Shown: piece by piece, positions 1 to 6,379 of the stretch
How positions within the stretch are numbered: position 1 is the first letter of the stretch
Layout of the letters: each line of letters opens with the position of its first letter
Assembly: GCA_944372745.1 (NCBI GenBank)
Contig: CALWAB010000068.1
Coordinates: forward strand, 1-9,671
Origin: an uncultured Clostridia bacterium
GTDB lineage: Bacteria > Bacillota > Clostridia > Christensenellales > UBA1242
Length of the DNA stretch: 9,671 bases
Reading direction: 5' to 3'
The notes under the pieces: model-generated
Databases searched by the model: none
What the model was told of the DNA's origin: nothing
The model's input: only the letters and a program-made list of their open reading frames with translations
Translations under genes and position numbers: made by a program

Positions 1-768
1 AATTCAAAGCCCGCTTGGCAAAGGCTTATAGTACAATTTTCTGGAGTATTATTTAATTTTATTTCTGCTATACTATTTTCTATTATTTTATTGGTATCTT
101 TTGGGTATGATGTGCCTAAAGTAGCTGAAATAGATACAGCAGGCATTAATGCACAACTGCAAGTAGGAGATGTTATAACAGAGATAAATGGGACAAAAAT
201 CGACTTTGTAGGTGGTGACACTTTTAACGCATTGTTGTCTCAATACATAAATAGTGATAGTATTCCAATCACTGTAGAGCGAGATGGACAAACTATTGAA
301 ACATATTTAAATATAGAAACCGTTGAACAAGACGGCACTACATATTTTAATTTAGGCATTTCAGTCGCACCAGCTCCACAAAGTTTGTGGACCGCTATAG
401 TACGCTCAGTGCCTGTCACCTTAGAAATGGCTTGGCAAGTGCTCAAATTCTTATTTATGCTCATAACTGGGCAAGTTGGATTGTCTGGGGTAACAGGGCC
501 AATAAGTACTATAACGACTATTGCTTCCTATACTGAAGAATCAATCGCAAATCTATTTGTTTTCTTGCCATTTATAGCTGTAAACTTAGCAGTATTCAAT
601 ATTTTGCCAATCCCTTCACTAGATGGGGCAAGAATGGTCTTTACCACTATAGAGTGGATAAGGGGAAAACCAATTAATAGAAAGATTGAAGCTTATATAC
701 ACTTTTGGGGGTTAATTGTATTACTTGTTTTTGTAGTGGCGGTAGATTTAATACATTTCCTCATTTGA
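1..768 (+). CDS. rseP: RIP metalloprotease RseP/RasP (site-2 protease, M50), 5' end outside window
   Basis: Membrane-embedded zinc protease that cuts transmembrane segments of substrates such as anti-sigma factors and signal-peptide remnants (family knowledge). The reading frame is open from base 1, so the gene starts upstream and the HExxH zinc motif is not visible. The visible 255 residues begin with KPAWQRLIVQFSGVLFNF, matching the family's K-P-x-x-Q-R...G-x-x-x-N-F stretch before the second membrane segment (about residues 13-36). A PDZ domain follows (about 38-120, including the GDVITEINGTKI binding loop). Then come the LSGVTGPIS segment and the second catalytic motif NILPIPSLDGARM (Asp at visible residue 208), and a last membrane helix near the C-terminus. 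In Bacillus the gene lies in a dxr-rasP-proS-polC run; here a PolC-like gene follows after 26 bases, probably in one operon. proS is absent from the gap. Identification is firm; only the N-terminal part is missing. Confidence 0.95.
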   Translation, partial: NSKPAWQRLIVQFSGVLFNFISAILFSIILLVSFGYDVPKVAEIDTAGINAQLQVGDVITEINGTKIDFVGGDTFNALLSQYINSDSIPITVERDGQTIETYLNIETVEQDGTTYFNLGISVAPAPQSLWTAIVRSVPVTLEMAWQVLKFLFMLITGQVGLSGVTGPISTITTIASYTEESIANLFVFLPFIAVNLAVFNILPIPSLDGARMVFTTIEWIRGKPINRKIEAYIHFWGLIVLLVFVVAVDLIHFLI

Positions 769-794
769 TAAATACGAGATAAAAGGACTTAAAG

Positions 795-2384
795 ATGAAT
801 TTTATAGAATTTTTAAATACTAAAGATGAAAAATTAGGGCAACTTAAAATAAAAGAAGCGATTTACGCTAAGGATAGGAAAATAAAGCAAGTGGAATTAC
901 ACTTGCTCTTTCCTGATAAATTTGGCTCATTGACTGACGAAGAAAAAGAAAAGATATTAGAATATGCTAAAGAATTTGTAGACAATAAGTATGATATAAC
1001 AATAAAGTATCAAAAAAGTTATGTAGATGATGAAGTAGTTTGGGATGCGGTAAAAAAGTTTTTTGAAGAACACTTGTCGTTTGCCGATAACTTATTAAAA
1101 AAAGATAATGTGTCAACAAAGTTAGTAGACGGCACAGATTTTGAAAATAAACAAAATTCAAACTATGATTGTTATAATGTAGTTTTGACAATGCCTAAGT
1201 CATTATATAATGTCTTTGAAAATCAAGATTTAGTGTATAAGTTAATAGAATTTTTGCAAGATAAAATATGTGCTAATTTTTCTATTACATTGGACCCAAC
1301 ACTTGAAGAAGATGATTTACAAAATGTATTAAAAGTCAATGACAATAGACAAACAGAATTAAATTATTTGCGAGATGTATCAATTCCAGAAGAAGATAAA
1401 TTTTATACCTTTGAATTAAAAGAAAATTTGATAGGGGAAGTGCCAGAAAATTATGCCATTCGCCTTGACCAATTGAAGACTGCTAGTGAAAAGAATATCA
1501 TTGCAGGCACTTTAAAATTCTTTAACGAGAAACGCTATCCCGACAAAAGAGATGAAACGAAAGAACGCGTATTGTATACTTTACAACTTGAAGATTATTG
1601 GGGTAAAATGCGATGTGTCTATTTCCCGAATCAAAATACGCTTGAGTCAATACAAAAATTGAAAGAGGGTGACCAAATAGCCGTACTAGGCGATTATGAA
1701 AGTTATAATGGCAATTTTTCATTCAAAGTCAGTGCTATAGCCTATGCAAATATTGGAGAAAAACCCGCTGATAACATACAATGGAGAAAACCATTTGACG
1801 AATACTTAGTAGTACAACCAGAAGAATATGTAGAAGTGTCACAAATGACTCTATTAGACAATGAGCCTGAAGTGATTTCTGAATACTTGCAAACTCACGA
1901 TGTAGTTGTCTTTGACTTTGAAACAACTGGATTAAATGTCGATGACGCGTACATACTAGAACTAGGTGCGGTAAAAATTCACAATGGCAAATTGACGGAA
2001 ACTTTTGAGACACTAGTAAAGCCACCTGTGCCAATCCCTGAAGAAATAACCGCACTCACTCATATTACTGAAGAAATGGTCGCAAACGCACCATCCTACG
2101 AATTAGTGTTAGCAGACTTTTATAAATTTACTCGCGGATGTGTGTTGTCTGCATATAATATAGAATTTGATGCAAAATTTCTTGAAAAGTATGGGCGTTC
2201 AATATTATTTAATTTCGACAATGAGCAGGTAGACACACTTTTAATTGCTAGACAAAAAGTTAAAGGCTTACCAAATTATAAGTTGAAAACAGTAGTTACT
2301 CACCTAAATATAGAACTTGTTTCCGCACACCGTGCTTTAGATGATGCAGTGGCTGCAGCAAAAGTATTTCAAAAATTGATGTAA
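795..2384 (+). CDS. PolC-derived 3'-5' exonuclease protein (N-terminal + OB + DEDDh Exo, no PHP or polymerase)
   Basis: A 529-residue protein. Its last third (about residues 365-529) is a DnaQ-like DEDDh proofreading exonuclease with all five active-site residues visible: D374 and E376 in VVFDFETTGL, D459 in SAYNIEFDAKF, and H512 and D517 in SAHRALDDA. Residues about 230-330 resemble the OB-fold of PolC (TLKFFNEKRYPDKR..., GDQIAVLGDYESYNGNFSFK), and residues 1-220 resemble the PolC N-terminal domain. Full PolC is about 1,400-1,450 residues with Exo inserted in a PHP domain before the polymerase. Here no PHP segment precedes Exo and the protein stops right after the Exo domain, with a different gene beginning 76 bases later. 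The ATG follows AAAAGGA at 781-787, and rseP ends 26 bases upstream. It may be a proofreading or single-strand-binding accessory, or an RNase. A full replicative polymerase must then be encoded elsewhere (inference). The exonuclease call is strong; the PolC ancestry of the N-terminal part is from pattern and synteny. Confidence 0.85.
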   Translation: MNFIEFLNTKDEKLGQLKIKEAIYAKDRKIKQVELHLLFPDKFGSLTDEEKEKILEYAKEFVDNKYDITIKYQKSYVDDEVVWDAVKKFFEEHLSFADNLLKKDNVSTKLVDGTDFENKQNSNYDCYNVVLTMPKSLYNVFENQDLVYKLIEFLQDKICANFSITLDPTLEEDDLQNVLKVNDNRQTELNYLRDVSIPEEDKFYTFELKENLIGEVPENYAIRLDQLKTASEKNIIAGTLKFFNEKRYPDKRDETKERVLYTLQLEDYWGKMRCVYFPNQNTLESIQKLKEGDQIAVLGDYESYNGNFSFKVSAIAYANIGEKPADNIQWRKPFDEYLVVQPEEYVEVSQMTLLDNEPEVISEYLQTHDVVVFDFETTGLNVDDAYILELGAVKIHNGKLTETFETLVKPPVPIPEEITALTHITEEMVANAPSYELVLADFYKFTRGCVLSAYNIEFDAKFLEKYGRSILFNFDNEQVDTLLIARQKVKGLPNYKLKTVVTHLNIELVSAHRALDDAVAAAKVFQKLM

Positions 2385-2409
2385 AACACATTATTTAGTA
2401 CATTGACTA

Positions 2410-2438
2410 TTGACAAAAATTGTAATTAGTGTTAAAAT
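2410..2438 (+). promoter_or_regulatory. Sigma-A promoter of the nifS-iscU-like operon
   Basis: A perfect -35 TTGACA (2410-2415), a 17-base spacer and a -10 TAAAAT (2433-2438, 5 of 6) lie in the 76-base gap before the desulfurase. A second TTGACT half-copy overlaps just upstream (2403-2408). The ribosome binding site AGGAGA (2449-2454) sits 6 bases before the ATG at 2461. No clear terminator is seen after the preceding exonuclease gene, so some read-through is possible. Confidence 0.75.
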
Positions 2439-2460
2439 TTAAACAACTAGGAGAACATAA

Positions 2461-3648
2461 ATGAATAGAATTTATCTTGATAATGCAGCAACTACATTTG
2501 TGTCAAATGAAGTATTGAATGAAATGTTGCCATATTTCACAAACATTTACGGCAATCCTTCATCACCACATTCATTTGGACGCGAAGCAAATGCTGCACT
2601 TGACACGGCTAGGGAAAAAATAGCCACAGCAATAGGTGCTAAACCCAACGAAATTTATTTTACAAGCAGTGCCACAGAATCTAATAACTGGGCATTATTG
2701 GGTGTCGCAGAATATTACCAAAATAGCGACAAAAAACATATCATTACATCACAAATAGAGCACCCATCAATTTTAGAGACTTGTAAATACCTTGAGTCAA
2801 AAGGCTATAAAATAACATATTTGCCTGTAGATAGCGATGGATTGGTTAGCATTGCAGAGCTATTGCACAATCTCAATAATGATACGCTAATGGTATCAGT
2901 TATGGCGGCAAATAATGAGATAGGAACAATACAAAACCTTAAAGCGATAGCACAAACAGTCAAAGAAAGGGGAGTAATTTTCCACACAGACGCCACACAA
3001 GCCATAGGTGCAGTTAATATTAATGTCAAAGAAATGGGCATTGATATGTTGACATTGTCAGGGCATAAAATCAATGGGCCTAAGGGCATTGGTGCATTGT
3101 ACATTGCCAATAATATAAATATCAATCCTATTCTTCATGGCGGACACCAAGAGCGTGAACTCCGTGCGGGGACTGTAAATGTACCGGGAGCAGTTGGCTT
3201 GGGTAAAGCGTGTGAAATTGCTTGTCGTGATATTATTATCAATAGCCAAAAATTGCGTAGAATGCGTGACTATTTCGTTGATAAAGTGATGGAAAATATT
3301 CCTTATGTAAAATTAAATGGACACAAATTTCAAAGATTGCCTAATAGCATAAGTTTGTCATTTGGTATGGTTGAAGCAGAAGCGTTAATGATGATGTTAG
3401 ACCTTGAAGGAATTGCGGTGTCAGTAGGTTCATCATGTAGTACTGGTTCAGTAGAGCCTTCAAATGTATTAAAAGCCATAAAGTTAAGTCCAGAACTTGC
3501 AGCCGGCACAATAAGAATCACAATACCTAAGAGCATTACAAAAGAGGATATTGATTATGTCGTAGAGAAACTCGAAGTGATAGTTAAGAAATTGCGCTCA
3601 ATGTCACCTCTTACAAAATCAAGCATAGGAGAATTTGATAATGTATAA
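2461..3648 (+). CDS. nifS: Cysteine desulfurase, NifS/IscS class I
   Basis: A PLP enzyme that takes sulfur from L-cysteine as a persulfide and passes it to scaffold or tRNA-modification partners, in the cytoplasm. At 395 residues it has the normal family length. Visible motifs are: YLDNAATT at the N-terminus; H101 in SQIEHPSIL (stacks on PLP); D177 and Q180 in HTDATQAIG; the PLP-binding K203 in LSGHKINGPKG; and the catalytic C326 in the mobile loop GSSCSTGSVEPSNVL. The loop length and S-S-C-S-T-G form are those of class I enzymes, which hand sulfur to IscU-type scaffolds, tRNA thiolation enzymes or other acceptors. It has its own promoter, and its stop overlaps the start of the IscU-like gene by 8 bases, so the two products should be made together. 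All catalytic residues are intact, in contrast to its partner. The nifS versus iscS name is convention only. Confidence 0.95.
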   Translation: MNRIYLDNAATTFVSNEVLNEMLPYFTNIYGNPSSPHSFGREANAALDTAREKIATAIGAKPNEIYFTSSATESNNWALLGVAEYYQNSDKKHIITSQIEHPSILETCKYLESKGYKITYLPVDSDGLVSIAELLHNLNNDTLMVSVMAANNEIGTIQNLKAIAQTVKERGVIFHTDATQAIGAVNINVKEMGIDMLTLSGHKINGPKGIGALYIANNININPILHGGHQERELRAGTVNVPGAVGLGKACEIACRDIIINSQKLRRMRDYFVDKVMENIPYVKLNGHKFQRLPNSISLSFGMVEAEALMMMLDLEGIAVSVGSSCSTGSVEPSNVLKAIKLSPELAAGTIRITIPKSITKEDIDYVVEKLEVIVKKLRSMSPLTKSSIGEFDNV

Positions 3649-4114
3649 CGAAGATATAATGGAAAGATTTGTAAATCCTAAATATGTAGGTATGATAAGG
3701 GGGGCTAACGGTATAGGTTCAGCGCAAGACCCAAAGACAAATGAAATGATTAAGTTTTATATCAATGTCAATGAAGATGCCGTTATAGAAGATGCGAAAT
3801 TTAAAGCCTTCGGCTCACCAGTTGTTATTGCAGTAGCTGATGCCACAGCACAGATGATTATAGGAATGCCTATAGTCGAAGCAGAAGAATTAAACGAAGC
3901 AAAAATTCTAAATATGTTTATAGATATACCAGAAGAGAGAATGTACTCAGCATTTTTAGCAGTAGATGCTCTCAATGATACTATAGATGATTATGCAAAA
4001 CGCTTGAGAAGACTCCAAAAGAAGTTGATGCAAGAAGATGCCAATTTAGAAAATGTGAAAGCAGACGACGATAGCGAGAATTTTGATAGAGATAATGATT
4101 ATTATGATGAATAA
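3641..4114 (+). CDS. IscU/NifU-N-fold protein lacking all cluster-ligand cysteines
   Basis: A 157-residue protein with clear similarity along the IscU scaffold: MYNEDIMERFVNPKYVG at the start, then INVNEDAVIEDAKFKAFG, then a C-terminal helix FLAVDALNDTIDDYAKR. In IscU three cysteines (E. coli C37, C63, C106) hold the nascent [2Fe-2S] cluster and accept sulfur. Here the aligned positions are T33 (PKTNEMIK for ACGDVMK), S59 (FKAFGSPVV for FKTYGCGSA) and S103 (RMYSAFLA for KIHCSILA). The adjacent His is Y102. There is no cysteine anywhere in the protein, so it cannot act as a classical scaffold. A strongly acidic tail of about 25 residues follows the fold. I chose the ATG at 3641 (AGGAGA at 3627-3632, 8-base spacing) over an in-frame TTG at 3635. 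Its coupling to nifS suggests it still binds the desulfurase, perhaps as a regulator or adaptor (inference). Confidence 0.85.
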   Translation: MYNEDIMERFVNPKYVGMIRGANGIGSAQDPKTNEMIKFYINVNEDAVIEDAKFKAFGSPVVIAVADATAQMIIGMPIVEAEELNEAKILNMFIDIPEERMYSAFLAVDALNDTIDDYAKRLRRLQKKLMQEDANLENVKADDDSENFDRDNDYYDE

Positions 4115-4136
4115 AAAGCAATGCCTTGTGCATTGT
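4113..4136 (-). terminator. Left copy of the palindromic terminator core (minus-strand reading)
   Basis: A six-base-pair stem, CAATGC (4119-4124) with GCATTG (4130-4135) and loop CTTGT, lies directly after the iscU-like stop. Five A precede it on the plus strand, so as a terminator it works, weakly, for transcripts arriving on the minus strand. It is the left member of the 18-base direct repeat and lacks the trailing T run that the right member has. Confidence 0.4.
4118..4135. repeat. 18-bp direct repeat, left copy
   Basis: The sequence GCAATGCCTTGTGCATTG occurs here and again, identically, at 4341-4358. It is itself an imperfect palindrome that forms the stem-loop of a terminator. The two copies bracket a 205-base segment, as a target-site duplication or attachment-site repeat would. 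Confidence 0.8.
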
Positions 4137-4160
4137 TGAGAGTATAGACAATGGATTTTT

Positions 4161-4183
4161 CTAGGGAACTACCCGTTCCCTAG
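4161..4183. repeat. Perfect 9-bp hairpin
   Basis: CTAGGGAAC (4161-4169) pairs with GTTCCCTAG (4175-4183) around loop TACCC. It is GC-richer than its surroundings and has no T run after it, so it is not a simple terminator. The loop CCC could pair with GGG at 4192-4194, but this is only a possibility. Confidence 0.7.
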
Positions 4184-4193
4184 AACCTTTAGG

Positions 4194-4210
4194 GCAGGAC
4201 AGTGTCCTGC
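4194..4210. repeat. Perfect 17-bp palindrome
   Basis: GCAGGACA (4194-4201) and TGTCCTGC (4203-4210) are exact inverted repeats about a single central G. The tight centre suits a dimeric protein binding site or a REP-like palindrome better than an RNA loop, although a 7-bp stem with a 3-base loop is possible. It lies 10 bases after the preceding hairpin. Confidence 0.65.
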
Positions 4211-4270
4211 ACCTGTGGTCAAAGAGCACTTAATATTAAATTTTTAGGTGTAAAAACTTAAAAAATAAAG

Positions 4271-4290
4271 CTTTTTGCTTACGCAAAAAG
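4271..4290. repeat. Perfect 8-bp hairpin
   Basis: CTTTTTGC (4271-4278) pairs with GCAAAAAG (4283-4290) around loop TTAC. It is the third internal hairpin of the segment between the 18-base repeats. Confidence 0.6.
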
Positions 4291-4339
4291 TAAATATTAG
4301 TTATGATTTATTTGCTACTTGCAGTTAGTCTACAGCCTG

Positions 4340-4370
4340 AGCAATGCCTTGTGCATTGCTTTTTGTGTTT
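4340..4370 (+). terminator. Rho-independent terminator after the nifS-iscU-like operon (right repeat copy)
   Basis: AGCAATGC (4340-4347) pairs with GCATTGCT (4353-4360) around loop CTTGT, followed by TTTTGTGTTT. It is oriented to end plus-strand transcripts from the nifS operon, about 225 bases after the last stop codon, an unusually long trailer that fits the proposed insertion. It contains the right copy of the 18-base repeat (4341-4358). Confidence 0.7.
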
Positions 4371-4490
4371 TAATTAAAAATTAAAAGGCTCTTTGTCAAT
4401 AATGGAGGGTATGTGTATCTTGATTATTGATAATAGTATTTAATTAGTGTAATTTTGTCTATTGCCCCCCACGAATATTATAGAACCAAT

Positions 4491-4518
4491 TAAAAAAGTT
4501 TGCAAAAATGCAAACTTT
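4491..4518 (-). terminator. Terminator of the cation exchanger gene
   Basis: On the minus strand the stem AAAGTTTGC/GCAAACTTT (plus coordinates 4495-4503 and 4510-4518) has a 6-base loop and is followed by a run of T. The stop codon of the exchanger (4517-4519) overlaps the base of the stem, so termination directly abuts translation end. Confidence 0.8.
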
Positions 4519-5512
4519 AAAGTACATAAAATGCAGTGACAAGGTATGCAAGGGTAACAGCCACTATAGCGACAGCTAGTGAGAAATATAACCAACGCCA
4601 AGCATTTTTCTTCTTCAAGAAACAGTTAAATGCGATGACAATAGCCGTGAGTGCCAATGCACAAGTTAAGAAACCAGTGAGAATTTGTGCACTTTGGTCT
4701 TTCATAAAGATTGTGCCTTCAAAATAGAAAATGTCGGAAAGGACTAAAATCAACCAGTTAAATGCTACACTGCCGACAATGCTTCCAACTGCGAGATTGA
4801 AGTTCTTTTTCTTTATAAATACAATTGTGGTAACAATTTCCGGTAGGGCAGTAGATAACCCCAAGAATAAAGCCCCCGCTAAATTTTTGTCTATCATATA
4901 ATAATCTGCTAAAACATTTGTAATATATGTTAAACCTACTGCACAGATTATTAAAGCAATAGCACAAAGTACGAAGAACCATACTAATTGTTTTACAGAG
5001 TATTTGCTAACAACTAATGTATCAACCGTATTTTCTTTGTGGTCGCCTTTATTGAGAAATAACATAACTGTGTACAAAACAACTATAACAAGACTAATAG
5101 CGTTGACATTGATGCCCGGTATCATAAATGAATCTGGCAAGAATGCGTTAAGAAGAAGCACGATAGAAATAATTAAACTGACAATAGTAGTTATCAAAAA
5201 TCTTTTATTAATGGTGCTTTCACTAAATGTTTTTGTGCAAGCTGCTATAAAGAAAGCCAATATTGCTAAATTTATAATATCTCCGCCTAAAATTCCACCG
5301 AAAGCAAGTTCTGGCTCTTTGATAAAACAAGCGGATGATAAAGCGGTAAATAAATCAGGCAGTGAAGTGACTACTGCCAAAACTAAACCGCCTAAAAAAA
5401 CACTTGATATGCGAGTTCTCTTGTCTAATTGGTCTAAGATACTAGATAGAGCCACCGCACAAAAAATGACTAAAGCGGTCACAACGATATATATTATTAT
5501 AAGCCACCACAT
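4517..5512 (-). CDS. Sodium/calcium exchanger family protein (CaCA, YrbG-like)
   Basis: A 331-residue, very hydrophobic inner-membrane protein with the two inverted alpha-repeats that define Ca2+/cation antiporters. Alpha-1 reads LAVVTSLPDLFTALSSA (T49-S50-L51-P52-D53), followed by GGDIIN (76-81). Alpha-2 reads GLSTALPEIVTT (S220 to E225), followed by VGSIVGSVAFN. About ten membrane helices can be drawn, with a hydrophilic loop near the middle (around DHKENTVDTLVVSK). The family exchanges Ca2+ (or another cation) for Na+ or H+; the direction and ion cannot be told here. Unusually, alpha-1 has Asp where the ion-binding Glu normally lies (D53 in SLPD) and an extra Asp at 78, while alpha-2 keeps Glu225. 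ATG is preceded by AGGAG (5518-5522) at 5 bases. The gene stands alone with its own promoter and terminator. Confidence 0.88.
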   Translation of the reverse strand: MWWLIIIYIVVTALVIFCAVALSSILDQLDKRTRISSVFLGGLVLAVVTSLPDLFTALSSACFIKEPELAFGGILGGDIINLAILAFFIAACTKTFSESTINKRFLITTIVSLIISIVLLLNAFLPDSFMIPGINVNAISLVIVVLYTVMLFLNKGDHKENTVDTLVVSKYSVKQLVWFFVLCAIALIICAVGLTYITNVLADYYMIDKNLAGALFLGLSTALPEIVTTIVFIKKKNFNLAVGSIVGSVAFNWLILVLSDIFYFEGTIFMKDQSAQILTGFLTCALALTAIVIAFNCFLKKKNAWRWLYFSLAVAIVAVTLAYLVTAFYVL

Positions 5513-5539
5513 ATTAACTCCTAAAAATAAAGTAATAAA

Positions 5540-5568
5540 ATTATATCATAAATATTTTTTTTATACAA
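5540..5568 (-). promoter_or_regulatory. Sigma-A promoter (extended -10) of the cation exchanger gene
   Basis: On the minus strand the -35 TTGTAT (5563-5568) and -10 TATAAT (5540-5545, perfect) are 17 bases apart. TGA directly precedes the -10, giving an extended TGnTATAAT element. The transcript would start roughly 20 bases before the ribosome binding site. Confidence 0.6.
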
Positions 5569-5608
5569 CTAAAAAGATTGCCAACCCATTACTTTTGGCA
5601 TTTTAACT

Positions 5609-5633
5609 AAAAAACTATAGTTTTCACTATAGT
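5609..5633 (-). terminator. Terminator of the spoIIGA-sigE operon
   Basis: On the minus strand ACTATAGT pairs with ACTATAGT around a GAAA tetraloop (plus coordinates 5614-5633), followed by a run of T (5613-5609). It lies 17 bases after the sigE stop. A second stem TGCCAA/TTGGCA (5579-5600) follows and may back it up. Confidence 0.75.
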
Positions 5634-5650
5634 AAATAAAAGGGGATAGA

Positions 5651-6370
5651 CTAACTATAAAGGCGTTTCATTTCCTTTTCCATTTTACCTAAAATCTTTT
5701 TCTCTATTCTTGATATGTAACTTTGAGAAATATTCATCATATCAGCTACTTCTTTTTGGGTTTTTTCTTCTACGCCATTGAGCCCAAAACGCATAAGCAT
5801 TATTTCTTGTTCGCGTTGTGGCAATTTTAAAATGACTTGCCATAAAATTTGTTTTTCTACGCCATTTTCGACATTTTTATAAACTATGTCATAGTCGGTA
5901 GCTAGAATATCTTGTAATAGTAATTCATTGCCATCAAGGTCTGCATTTAAAGGTTCTTCAAATGATACTTCAGTTTTGAGTTTTTTTGATTTTCTTAAAA
6001 ACATCAAAATTTCATTTTCAATACAGCGTGACGCATAAGTGGCTAGTTTAATATTTTTGCTATTATTGAAAGAATTAATTGCTTTAATTAGTCCAATGCT
6101 TCCTACGCTAATTAAATCTTCCATATCTATATTGGTATTATCAAATTTTTTAGATATGTAAATTACAAGCCTTAAGTTATGTTCGATTAGTTTTTGCTTG
6201 GCTACTTCATTGCCATCACAAAGTTGTTGAATATAAAATTCTTCTTCCTCGCTTGAGAGTGGGGCAGGTAATTCAGAGCCAAAAACATAAAAGACAAATT
6301 CGTCTTTTTCTTGAAATAACCTTCCAGAAAATAAATCTTTAAAAAATTGTAATATTTTTTTAAAAAACAT
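5651..6370 (-). CDS. sigE: Sporulation sigma factor SigE (pro-sigma-E), early mother cell
   Basis: A 239-residue sigma-70 family factor, the same length as Bacillus pro-sigma-E. It directs early mother-cell transcription after asymmetric division. The first 30 or so residues are an amphipathic, basic and hydrophobic pro-segment (MFFKKILQFFKDLFSGRLF), then KDEFVFYVFGSELPAPLS, which aligns with the SpoIIGA cleavage zone. Region 2 is nearly invariant (NLRLVIYISKKFDNTNI, DLISVGSIGLIKAINSF, LATYASRCIENEILMFLR). Region 4 ends with the helix-turn-helix KTQKEVADMMNISQSYISR. The start has GAGGTG (6376-6381) at 5 bases and lies 9 bases after spoIIGA, whose stop overlaps that ribosome binding site. Nothing is missing. 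Its confusable relatives SigK, SigF and SigG differ in these motifs. Confidence 0.96.
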   Translation of the reverse strand: MFFKKILQFFKDLFSGRLFQEKDEFVFYVFGSELPAPLSSEEEEFYIQQLCDGNEVAKQKLIEHNLRLVIYISKKFDNTNIDMEDLISVGSIGLIKAINSFNNSKNIKLATYASRCIENEILMFLRKSKKLKTEVSFEEPLNADLDGNELLLQDILATDYDIVYKNVENGVEKQILWQVILKLPQREQEIMLMRFGLNGVEEKTQKEVADMMNISQSYISRIEKKILGKMEKEMKRLYS

Positions 6371-6379
6371 CTATACACC

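Larger units (their letters stand above)
4136..4340. mobile_element. Putative small non-coding insertion (MITE-like) between 18-bp direct repeats
   Basis: This 205-base segment lies exactly between the identical 18-base repeats. The left repeat keeps an A5 run on its outer side and the right repeat keeps a T5 run on its outer side. Removing the segment and one repeat would restore a single symmetric, bidirectional terminator. The segment ends are imperfect inverted repeats: 4137-4151 against the reverse complement of 4326-4340 matches at 10 of 15 positions, including TAGAC. It carries three strong internal hairpins and no coding potential. No transposase is present. It could instead be a structured RNA or a REP-like palindrome cluster. 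Confidence 0.4.
4115..4490. other. Non-coding hairpin-rich intergenic region between convergent genes
   Basis: This stretch of about 380 bases separates the plus-strand iscU-like gene from the minus-strand cation exchanger. No credible reading frame is present. It holds two copies of an 18-base palindromic terminator core, three further perfect hairpins, and an 8-base inverted pair CAAAGAGC (4220-4227) / GCTCTTTG (4388-4395). From 4371 to 4490 it is plain AT-rich sequence in which I recognise nothing beyond a C6 run at 4465-4470. I see no SRP, 6S, tmRNA or RNase P signature. Confidence 0.6.

Noticed and set aside
3635..3640. TTG at 3635 as the start of the IscU-like gene
   Set aside because: The ATG at 3641 has AGGAGA at a good 8-base distance and gives the family N-terminus MYNEDIMERF; the TTG adds only two residues.
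4115..4490. A known structural RNA (SRP RNA, 6S RNA, T-box)
   Set aside because: No SRP GGAAG/AGCA core, no T-box sequence AGGGTGGNACCGCG, and no long 6S-like rod could be drawn.
5004..5606. A 200-codon plus-strand open frame
   Set aside because: It is antisense to the cation exchanger, which has clear alpha-repeat motifs; its translation has no recognisable features and no ribosome binding site.
5513..5610. A Mn2+ (yybP-ykoY) or other riboswitch before the cation exchanger
   Set aside because: The leader is only a few tens of bases from the likely start site, lacks the conserved motifs, and the hairpins there read better as terminators of the sigE operon.
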